Shown: positions 56,012 through 64,000 of the stretch, in pieces
Layout: the number at the start of each line of letters is the position of its first letter
How positions within the stretch are numbered: the stretch's first letter is position 1
Assembly: GCA_018816185.1 (NCBI GenBank)
Contig: JAHIWI010000081.1
Coordinates: forward strand, 21,730 to 85,729
Direction of reading: 5' to 3'
DNA length: 64,000 nucleotides
DNA from: Bacillota bacterium
GTDB lineage: Bacteria > Bacillota > Bacilli > Bacillales_A > Planococcaceae
The notes under the pieces: generated by a model
What the model saw: only the letters and a program-made list of their open reading frames with translations
Told to the model about the DNA's origin: nothing
The model's database searches: none
Made by a program: the position numbers and the translations under genes

Positions 56012-57835
56012 TCAATCTTCGTCCATTTTCAATACAGCCATAAATGCTTCTTGAGGAACTTCGACTGACCCGACTTGTTTCATACGTTTTTTACCTTCTT
56101 TTTGCTTGTCCAATAATTTACGTTTACGTGATATATCTCCACCATAACATTTAGCTAATACATTTTTACGTATCGCACTAATTGTTGATCGAGCGACAAT
56201 CTTCTGACCAATCGCTGCTTGGATTGGTACTTCGAATTGTTGTCTAGGAATTAATTTCTTTAATTTCTCAACAATAATCTTTCCACGCTCATAAGCAAAA
56301 TCATTATGAACAATAAAGCTTAATGCATCAACTTGTTCAGCATTCAGTAGAATATCCATTTTCACAAGCTTAGATGGTTTGTAACCAATTAACTCATAGT
56401 CGAAAGAAGCATATCCTTTTGTACCAGACTTTAATTGGTCGAAGAAATCGTAAACCACTTCAGAAAGCGGAACTTCATAAATAATACTTACACGCGTTTT
56501 ATCAATGTAATCCATGGTCATGAAATTCCCGCGTTTCTTTTGGCAAAGCTCCATGACAACACCTACAAAATCGTTAGGAACCATAATGGTTGCTTTAACA
56601 TAAGGCTCTTCAATGCGGTCGATTTTTTGAGGATCAGGCATCATAGAAGGATTATCAACTTTTTTAATTTGTCCATCTGTCATATGCACGTCGTAAATAA
56701 CACTTGGTGCGGTTGTGATAAGGTCGATATTAAATTCTCGTTCCAAACGTTCTTGAATAATCTCCATATGAAGAAGACCCAAGAATCCACAGCGATAACC
56801 AAATCCTAATGCTTGTGATGATTCAGGCTCAAATTGAAGAGCAGCGTCATTAAGTTCAAGCTTCTCTAATGCATCACGTAAATCATTATATTTTGATGTA
56901 TCAATTGGATACAATCCACAATAAACCATTGGGTTTAATCTTCTGTAACCCGGTAAAGACTCTGATGCAGGGTTGCTAACACTTGTAATTGTATCCCCTA
57001 CTCGAGTGTCTCCCACATTTTTAATAGCCGCCGTTATAAATCCTACATCCCCTACAGTTAATTCCTCACGTAGAGTGGCTTTTGGCGTAAATACACCCGC
57101 TTCTATCACATCGAATTCTTTCCCAGTAGCCATCATTCGAATTTTATCTCCCGGACGAACAGTACCTTCCATTACGCGGACATATGCAATAACTCCACGG
57201 TATGGGTCATATAAAGAGTCGAAAATTAAAGCTTTTAATGGAGCCTCTGGGTCTCCAATAGGAGCAGGGACTTTCTCAACAATTTGCTCTAAAATTTCTT
57301 CGATACCGATTCCTGCTTTCGCAGAAGCTAAAACTGCTTCAGACGCGTCCAAACCGATAACTTCTTCGATTTCCCCGCGCACTCGCTCTGGATCAGCTGC
57401 AGGTAAATCAATTTTGTTGATAACAGGCAAGATTTCTAACTCGTTATCCAATGCTAAATAAACATTCGCTAGAGTTTGTGCTTCGATTCCTTGCGCAGCA
57501 TCTACAACTAAAATGGCACCTTCACATGCTGCTAAACTTCTCGACACTTCATATGTGAAATCGACATGTCCTGGTGTGTCAATTAAATGAAAAGTATAAT
57601 CTTCGCCATCTTTTGCACGATAAGTTAATTGAACCGCATTCAATTTAATTGTGATTCCACGTTCACGTTCTAAGTCCATTGAATCGAGAAGTTGTGCTTT
57701 CATTTCTCTTGAAGTCAATGCTTTTGTTTGCTCTAAAATTCGATCGGCCAATGTAGATTTACCGTGATCGATATGGGCAATAATTGAAAAGTTTCTAATG
57801 TTCTGTTGACGTTTATTACGTTCTTCTCGATTCAT
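56012..57835 (-). CDS. lepA: elongation factor 4 (LepA)
   Basis: [27 protein letters not shown]. Confidence 0.98.
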   Translation of the reverse strand: MNREERNKRQQNIRNFSIIAHIDHGKSTLADRILEQTKALTSREMKAQLLDSMDLERERGITIKLNAVQLTYRAKDGEDYTFHLIDTPGHVDFTYEVSRSLAACEGAILVVDAAQGIEAQTLANVYLALDNELEILPVINKIDLPAADPERVRGEIEEVIGLDASEAVLASAKAGIGIEEILEQIVEKVPAPIGDPEAPLKALIFDSLYDPYRGVIAYVRVMEGTVRPGDKIRMMATGKEFDVIEAGVFTPKATLREELTVGDVGFITAAIKNVGDTRVGDTITSVSNPASESLPGYRRLNPMVYCGLYPIDTSKYNDLRDALEKLELNDAALQFEPESSQALGFGYRCGFLGLLHMEIIQERLEREFNIDLITTAPSVIYDVHMTDGQIKKVDNPSMMPDPQKIDRIEEPYVKATIMVPNDFVGVVMELCQKKRGNFMTMDYIDKTRVSIIYEVPLSEVVYDFFDQLKSGTKGYASFDYELIGYKPSKLVKMDILLNAEQVDALSFIVHNDFAYERGKIIVEKLKKLIPRQQFEVPIQAAIGQKIVARSTISAIRKNVLAKCYGGDISRKRKLLDKQKEGKKRMKQVGSVEVPQEAFMAVLKMDED

Positions 57836-57897
57836 GTGATGTCCACTCCTAATTAAACTATTTCAAATTATAGCAGTGAACACACATTTCTTCAATG

Positions 57898-58713
57898 TTA
57901 GGTTGCTTTCGTATTTTCAAACGCGATAGAAATCGCTTTTGCAATGACTGCAATCGTTCTGTTAATCTCTTCTTCCGTATTTTCAATACCGCCTAGTTCA
58001 ATCAATATAGAATGTGGTGAAAGGTCTTGATTATAAATACCATTCCCACTATCCTTCGATTTCGTAATGACACCTCTTGAGATATTCGGAATAAGACGAT
58101 TCATCTCTTGTGATATGAGTTGTGCATAAGATTCATTCATTTTATAGCTCGGATGCTCTGTTCCGACAACTAAAGCAATACGAGCATAGCTTTCATTATT
58201 TGATGTAATCGTAGTCACTTTATGTTTGGCAGAATCCCGATGTACGTCAAGAACAAGATCATATGATTTAGTCCCTAGTTGTTTTTGTAAAACTGGACGT
58301 ATAGCAGAATACGCTTCGTGAAATTGTCGATTTGTGTTTTTCATTGCCGTCATATTGTCAAATGGTAAAACATCCACTTCTACATTATTTAATAAGAAGT
58401 GCTTTGTCACCAAATCACTAATATTGGTGATATTACTTGATGAATGATAATTGGCAATCACACCAATTTCTTTTTTGATGATGGGATGAAAAGCTTCGTG
58501 TGAATGTGTAAAAACTAATAAAGCTTGTAATGGAGCATTCTCTTCTTTTAGTGGAACTTCTTTTGTCACATTTGCTGCATAAGCAACTGGCCGCGTTTCT
58601 ACTTGTTCTTTTACTATAGGTTCAAATGCGAGAATTGGGATTTTAACAAATATTATGGGCAGTAAAAATAAAAAAAGATAAAAACTTATAGCTTTTTGAA
58701 CTGTTTTTCGCAT
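57898..58713 (-). CDS. spoIIP: stage II sporulation protein P
   Basis: VFTHSHEAFHP, LVLDVHRDSA, LIELGGIENTEEE. Confidence 0.93.
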   Translation of the reverse strand: MRKTVQKAISFYLFLFLLPIIFVKIPILAFEPIVKEQVETRPVAYAANVTKEVPLKEENAPLQALLVFTHSHEAFHPIIKKEIGVIANYHSSSNITNISDLVTKHFLLNNVEVDVLPFDNMTAMKNTNRQFHEAYSAIRPVLQKQLGTKSYDLVLDVHRDSAKHKVTTITSNNESYARIALVVGTEHPSYKMNESYAQLISQEMNRLIPNISRGVITKSKDSGNGIYNQDLSPHSILIELGGIENTEEEINRTIAVIAKAISIAFENTKAT

Positions 58714-58746
58714 TAATCACCCCTCCTTCCTACAGATTACGTAGGA

Positions 58747-59805
58747 TTAAGGAGTGATAGAACTAAAAACTTTCCCTTGAAGCCATTTTGATACACTAAC
58801 TTGAATAAGGTCTGCATGCTTAACAACCCATGAGTCAGACTCTTTAGGAGTTACAAATAATTGTTGATGCTGTGGAGGTAATACTTCTTGTAATAATGCT
58901 CGAATCTCTTCAGAAGACCATCCACTCCATTCGCCAAATATTGGCTTGATTGCTTCAACATCAATTGGGACATCCGTACTTCTTAACCATGAGCCAATTG
59001 AAAGAGCTGATGAAGGGTTGTTTGCAGCTCCGATTTGACTAGAAATTACTTTAAATACGGTTTCAATCGCGTCGACTACTAGGACTGGTGCGTCTACTAC
59101 CATCGGTACGCCGATTGCAGTAACAGGAACACCTAGTGATTCAAACGAAATTTCACTTCTAGCATTCCCTACACCTGACCCGGGGTGAATACCCGTGTTT
59201 GTTATTTGAATTGTTTTACACAGTCGGTCTTGATTTCTCGCGGCTAATGCGTCAATTACGATGATTAAATTTGGTTTTACATGTTCAGCCATCGCTCTAA
59301 CAAATTCGCTCGTCTCTAGCCCGGTTTGCCCTGTAACCCCCGGAGCATATACTACGACCTGTCCATGCTCAAAAGGCATAGTAAACATGTCCTCATGGAA
59401 GCGATCAATGGCGAATGGACCGATTGCATCTGGTGTGATTGTTCGATTACCTAGACCAATTATGAGTATTTTCGAATCAGCGGTAAGATTTAATTCTTCA
59501 TGGATATCTTGCAAAGATGAAACAAATTGTTGTTCTAGTTCTTTAAAGCCTTCCTCATCTTCTGCTGAAAGTGTTGGAACAGACAAAGTAATATACGTTC
59601 CAGCTTTCTTTCCAATACTGGCAGCTCCTTCAGGGTCAGTTTTAACTTCCGTAATATGAACTCTGCCTTTTCTCTCTTCATTCATCTCGATTCCAGGGGT
59701 TTCATATAAAGTGTCTTTCTCTTTTTTCGTTCGATGTTGAACAACTTCTGTGGCTTCATCAATCAAATCAGTTCTTAATAAACTTTGTGGATTCATAATT
59801 TTCAC
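58747..59805 (-). CDS. gpr: GPR endopeptidase (spore protease)
   Basis: RTDLIDEA...GIEMNEE propeptide and [14 protein letters not shown]. Confidence 0.96.
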   Translation of the reverse strand: MKIMNPQSLLRTDLIDEATEVVQHRTKKEKDTLYETPGIEMNEERKGRVHITEVKTDPEGAASIGKKAGTYITLSVPTLSAEDEEGFKELEQQFVSSLQDIHEELNLTADSKILIIGLGNRTITPDAIGPFAIDRFHEDMFTMPFEHGQVVVYAPGVTGQTGLETSEFVRAMAEHVKPNLIIVIDALAARNQDRLCKTIQITNTGIHPGSGVGNARSEISFESLGVPVTAIGVPMVVDAPVLVVDAIETVFKVISSQIGAANNPSSALSIGSWLRSTDVPIDVEAIKPIFGEWSGWSSEEIRALLQEVLPPQHQQLFVTPKESDSWVVKHADLIQVSVSKWLQGKVFSSITP

Positions 59806-60091
59806 CTCAAAAAAAGTTTGCCCAAGGTGTCAAGTAAATATTCTTTGCGTGAATCTATTGCAATTTAAGTTTTGGTTTGCTAAAATAATGCTTGTTGTAT
59901 TGAGAATTAAAATCTAATACGTAAAGCAAACAGCGCCTTATATTAGCGCAAAAGCTGATACACGAGAAACTCTGTATCTCGAATTCTTTTTAAAACAATT
60001 GCATGTTAAGTAAGTTATCAATAATTTTAGTGATACTGACCGATCAATGCCATGTGTTTTGAACAGAATGACTTTTTAGGAGGTGAAAGAT

Positions 60092-60340
60092 ATGCCAAAC
60101 ATTAAATCTGCGATTAAACGTGTGAAAACGAATGCTTCTGCAAACGTACAAAACGCTCACAACAAATCGACAATGCGTACAGCAGTTAAGAAAGCTGAAA
60201 CGGCTTCTCTTAATAACGAAGAAAACGCAAAAGACCTTATATTATCTGCTATCAAGCAAGTTGATAAAGCAGCTTCTAAAGGATTACTTCATAAAAACAC
60301 AGCAGCTCGTAAAAAAGCTCAGTTAATGAAAAAAGCGTAA
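60092..60340 (+). CDS. rpsT: 30S ribosomal protein S20
   Basis: MPNIKSAIKRVKTN; AGGAGGTG RBS before ATG 60092. Confidence 0.97.
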   Translation: MPNIKSAIKRVKTNASANVQNAHNKSTMRTAVKKAETASLNNEENAKDLILSAIKQVDKAASKGLLHKNTAARKKAQLMKKA

Positions 60341-60346
60341 TCATAC

Positions 60347-60379
60347 AAAAGACCAGATTCGATTATCGAATCCGGTCTT
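60347..60379 (+). terminator. rpsT terminator
   Basis: AAGACCAGATTCGATTATCGAATCCGGTCTT + TTTTT. Confidence 0.85.
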
Positions 60380-60417
60380 TTTTTCGTTCATAGGTGAATT
60401 AAATGATAAAGAAAAGG

Positions 60418-61428
60418 TTAAATTTTACTCATTAGTAAATACTCTAAAATCCGATCACGGTTACCACTACTCGTTTTTAGTTTCAAATCCGCATCAGCCA
60501 ATCGATGCATGACATGGAGTAGGCGTTTTTCATCAATGGGATTTCTACTTTCGACAATTAACTTTACTCGATACGGGTTAACTTTCAGTTGCTTGGCAAT
60601 GGCTTGTGCGTGATAGCCCTTTTTTCTTAAATACGTTACATTCGACATAAGTCGTATTTGGGAAGCTAATAAACCTGTTAGTTTAATCGGTTCCTCTTTT
60701 TGTCTTAGTAAGTCATGGTATACGCTTAGTGCAGTACTTGTGTCACCACGTAAATAAGCATTTAGCAGTTGAAAGGCATCCTGTTCCAGTGTTTTCGACA
60801 ACAATATTTCGATTATTGAAGTCGAGATTTCGGATTCTTCACCTAAATAAATGGCCATTTTCTTTATTTCAGATTGGAGTTGCACTAAATCATGTCCAAT
60901 TACTTCAATTAATAATTGAACCGCTTCTTCCCCTATTGTTTTCCCTTCATGTTGAACGGTAGATTGAATCCATACTCTTAAATCATTTCCTTCAAGAGAC
61001 TTTGCTTCTAAAAAAACAGCTTTTTCTTTCATCAATTTAGATATTTTCTTACGTTCATCCATCTTTTCATAAGGTGCTATAAAAATGACGATAGCCGTTT
61101 CTGATTGATGATTCATCCATTTTTCTAAAGCTTTTAAATCATGCTCTATTTTTTCTTTCCCTTTTTCTGTCGCTTTTAAAAAAGAAGCATTTTTTGCAAT
61201 GATTAATTTTCGTTCAGAAAAAAATGGAAGTGTGTCAGCTTCTTCTATTACGTATTGAACAGGTACTTCATCAAGATCGAACACGATTACATCTGTTTCT
61301 TCTTTTTGATTTAACGATTGTTTCATCCGACGAATCGTTTCATCAAAGAAGTAATGTTCTAAACCTACTAAAACATAAACGGAACTATAATTACCTTGTG
61401 ATATCTTCTTCCAGACAGCTGAAAACAT
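60418..61428 (-). CDS. holA: DNA polymerase III delta subunit
   Basis: family sequence (YeqN/HolA) and synteny. Confidence 0.92.
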   Translation of the reverse strand: MFSAVWKKISQGNYSSVYVLVGLEHYFFDETIRRMKQSLNQKEETDVIVFDLDEVPVQYVIEEADTLPFFSERKLIIAKNASFLKATEKGKEKIEHDLKALEKWMNHQSETAIVIFIAPYEKMDERKKISKLMKEKAVFLEAKSLEGNDLRVWIQSTVQHEGKTIGEEAVQLLIEVIGHDLVQLQSEIKKMAIYLGEESEISTSIIEILLSKTLEQDAFQLLNAYLRGDTSTALSVYHDLLRQKEEPIKLTGLLASQIRLMSNVTYLRKKGYHAQAIAKQLKVNPYRVKLIVESRNPIDEKRLLHVMHRLADADLKLKTSSGNRDRILEYLLMSKI

Positions 61429-61594
61429 AAAGAACCTCCCATTTATCGCTTCTTATGTTATTATACATGAAATCTTTCCTCTGCTGTCTTTGAACAAAAT
61501 GTGTCATAAAGTTGAAAACGCTGAAAAAATCTGCTTGTTTATAGATTTTTTACCGAGAATCGCTTATAATTAATTTGAATTAGGAGGGGTAGCA

Positions 61595-61729
61595 ATGAAC
61601 GAATTTGAAAAGAATGTCCAAACCCGACGTAATGATGTAACGGATTCAGGTGTTGGATTTGTTGTATCATTTGTTTTCTTTGCAACGATTTTCACCATTG
61701 CGACTGTAATTGACTTCATTACAAAATAA
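61595..61729 (+). CDS. yqzM: YqzM family small membrane protein
   Basis: 44 aa translated by hand MNEFEKNVQTRRNDVTDSGVGFVVSFVFFATIFTIATVIDFITK; AGGAGGGG RBS; not in ORF track. Confidence 0.9.
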   Translation: MNEFEKNVQTRRNDVTDSGVGFVVSFVFFATIFTIATVIDFITK

Positions 61730-61776
61730 GTGATTATCTAAGCACAGTGATTTTTGATGATAAGAATAACTGTTGA

Positions 61777-61808
61777 AAAGAGATTTGTCGTATAGACAGA
61801 TCTCTTTT
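61777..61808. terminator. terminator between convergent yqzM and comEC
   Basis: AAAGAGATTTGTC...GACAGATCTCTTT. Confidence 0.7.
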
Positions 61809-61815
61809 TCTACTT

Positions 61816-64000
61816 TTATTTAACCATAGTTGTTTCCGATCTCATGTTTCCATCCTCAAAATAAACGCTAATCGTTCCATACTCCGCAGTTGATAAAGTT
61901 GTTAAGGATAACTCATTAAAACGCAGTTGCACCTCTTTATGTGGATGTCCGTATCGATTATTTTTACCCGCTGAAAATACAGTTAGCTGTGGACTTAAAA
62001 CTTCAATGAATTTTTGGGAACTTGACGTTTTGCTTCCATGGTGCCCCGCTTTTAGCAAATGAATATTTTCAAGTCCTATTTCGTAAGACTTTAATACCTC
62101 TTCTTCCCCTTCTTTTTCTAAATCTCCTGTAAATAAAGCACGAAATCCTTTATGTTCAAGAAATAACACAAGCGAATCATTATTCCCTTCATATTGTGTA
62201 TCATTTGGTGATAAATAGTTTAAGGTCGTACCTCCAAGAATCCAGTTACGCCCTGCTATTTGTTCTTTGATTACGATTTTTTTCTGTTTAGCCGAATTTA
62301 ATGCATCAAATAACGCTGTTTCTTCCAATATACCTGGCGTAACATGAATCTCTTTTATGCGTACTTCTTCAATAATTTCCTCAGCACCTTCAATATGATC
62401 ACTATCAGCATGCGTCCATACAAAAGTATCTATTTTAGATATTCCTTTTCCTTTTAAAAACGGGACGACTACATTTCTTCCTATCTCAAACGGAGAAGTA
62501 GTACTCATCCAACTTTCTTGTTCAAACCTTAATAAACCACCTGAATCAATTAAGATAACTCCTCTTTCATGAGGCATTTGTATGACTGTCGAATCGCCTT
62601 GTCCGACATCTAAAAAACTGATTTCTAGACTCGAGTTGAACATAGGACTCACTTCAATTAACAATATTGGAATACCTAGAGATATAAACAACTTTAATAA
62701 ATTCTTGTTTTGTTCCAATAGAATAAATGACCAAAACACCCCAACGAAAGCCAATGTTAAGAGGAATAATGAAGGTTTTCCAGGGTTCCATAACTGATAA
62801 GGTATATCACTACAATACAGAATGATTTTTGTTATTGTCGTCCTCAAAGGTTCATATACAATGAAGAGATAATTAGCTACTGAAGGAACAATTGCAGAGA
62901 GAAATAAGAGCAGAACATTAATTGGCAAGATAATAAATGAAAAAAGAGGGACAAATAGTAGATTCATGATGAAGGAGGAAATGGAAACTTCATAGAAATG
63001 GTAAAGAAGGATTGGAAACACGCCGATTTGACACAGAAAGGTAATTAAAAAAGATTTCTGTAAGATTGAATATGGTCGAGCTAAGATCTTTGACGAAAAA
63101 ACTAATGCCATCGCTGCTGCATATGACAATTGAAATCCAACTTGTAGCAATACGCCAGGTTGAAAAAATAAAAATCCCAACAAGCTTAAACCAAGCGCAT
63201 CATCTGCAGAAATTTTCTTCTTAGCAAAAGTTAATAGTAATACGAGTTCCGATACAGAGACTGCTCGCCAAACCGATGGTGCCCCACCCGCTATAATTCC
63301 ATAGATAGGTAAGCCGATGATTAAAATAAATAAGACACTTTGCTTACGAAAATGTAGACGAATGAGCAATTCGTAAAAAATAAACGATAAAAACACAATA
63401 TGTAAACCTGAAATGGCAAACAAGTGTGTTATCCCTAGTTTTTGATAAGCTCTCTCCTCTTCTTGCGTGACATCATCTCTTAAACCAATTAAAAGTGCTT
63501 TCGCTTCTGGGGCTAGACTCCTTGGAAACGCTTTATCTATAAATTGTTCTGCTTGAAATCGTCGAGAACTGATTAACCCCAATACTCCATTTGGTTTGTT
63601 GTAGTTAGACCATTGAGTTACTTCAAACATTCCTATAGCGCCGTGACTCTTTAAATAGGTTTCCATACTAAATGCATATTCGTGCGGTGGATTTGGAACA
63701 TCTATTTCCTTTCCGATAAAATAAAATGTTGATCCTACGAGAAATTGTTTACTAAAACTTATCTTTTCTGCTTCTGAGCTAAACCGATATGAAATATACC
63801 ATTTCTCTCCTGAATCTGTCTTCGCATACCCTTTCAAGTTTCTGCCATTGATGGAGTAAGTGCTTGTCCAAGTGAAGTTAGATTCGGTTAAAGATTCGCT
63901 TTTCGTTATGTCCGTTTTATATAAGGCATTAAAGAAGAATGAGACACTAAGTAATACATACAAGCTAAGAAAAATATATGACCTTTTCTTAAAAATAAAC
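61816..64000 (-). CDS. comEC: DNA internalization competence protein ComEC/Rec2 (5' end beyond window)
   Basis: competence domain HLFAISGLHIVFL and metallo-beta-lactamase domain FLDVGQGDSTVI, HADSDHIEG, AGHHGSKTS; reading frame continues to window edge. Confidence 0.93.
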   Translation of the reverse strand, partial: FIFKKRSYIFLSLYVLLSVSFFFNALYKTDITKSESLTESNFTWTSTYSINGRNLKGYAKTDSGEKWYISYRFSSEAEKISFSKQFLVGSTFYFIGKEIDVPNPPHEYAFSMETYLKSHGAIGMFEVTQWSNYNKPNGVLGLISSRRFQAEQFIDKAFPRSLAPEAKALLIGLRDDVTQEEERAYQKLGITHLFAISGLHIVFLSFIFYELLIRLHFRKQSVLFILIIGLPIYGIIAGGAPSVWRAVSVSELVLLLTFAKKKISADDALGLSLLGFLFFQPGVLLQVGFQLSYAAAMALVFSSKILARPYSILQKSFLITFLCQIGVFPILLYHFYEVSISSFIMNLLFVPLFSFIILPINVLLLFLSAIVPSVANYLFIVYEPLRTTITKIILYCSDIPYQLWNPGKPSLFLLTLAFVGVFWSFILLEQNKNLLKLFISLGIPILLIEVSPMFNSSLEISFLDVGQGDSTVIQMPHERGVILIDSGGLLRFEQESWMSTTSPFEIGRNVVVPFLKGKGISKIDTFVWTHADSDHIEGAEEIIEEVRIKEIHVTPGILEETALFDALNSAKQKKIVIKEQIAGRNWILGGTTLNYLSPNDTQYEGNNDSLVLFLEHKGFRALFTGDLEKEGEEEVLKSYEIGLENIHLLKAGHHGSKTSSSQKFIEVLSPQLTVFSAGKNNRYGHPHKEVQLRFNELSLTTLSTAEYGTISVYFEDGNMRSETTMVK

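Overview
The window is a 64-kb AT-rich chromosomal segment from a low-GC, endospore-forming Firmicute (Bacillales, probably Planococcaceae or Bacillaceae; inferred from gene content and synteny). It is almost entirely conserved core genome. Gene order follows the Bacillus subtilis yqgS-yqgQ-yqgN-rpmG / pst / pbpA-sodA / ispG-zur-nfo-cshB-ispH / cccA-sigA-dnaG-ccpN-glyS-recO-era-cdd-dgkA-ybeY-pgpH-phoH-yqfD-yqfC-floA-yqeZ-rpsU / rsmE-prmA-dnaJ-dnaK-grpE-hrcA-hemW-lepA-spoIIP-gpr-rpsT-holA-yqzM-comEC block. I found no prophage, transposase, CRISPR array, rRNA, tRNA or recognisable defence island. The points worth a second look are mostly non-coding: (i) a ~128-bp structured intergenic repeat in two inverted copies, one at an apparent synteny breakpoint; (ii) a terminator-like hairpin that fills the gap upstream of yqfC and contains its Shine-Dalgarno; (iii) two Pho-box arrays with exact 11-bp periodicity, upstream of pstS and in the divergent nptA/DUF1189 region; (iv) a cluster of Spo0A-box cores in intergenic DNA; (v) a Zur box, a CIRCE, a glyS T-box and a cre-like site; (vi) a partial 3' duplication of rpsU; (vii) a likely CTG-initiated membrane protein gene. 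All reading was manual; no alignment, folding or database search was run.
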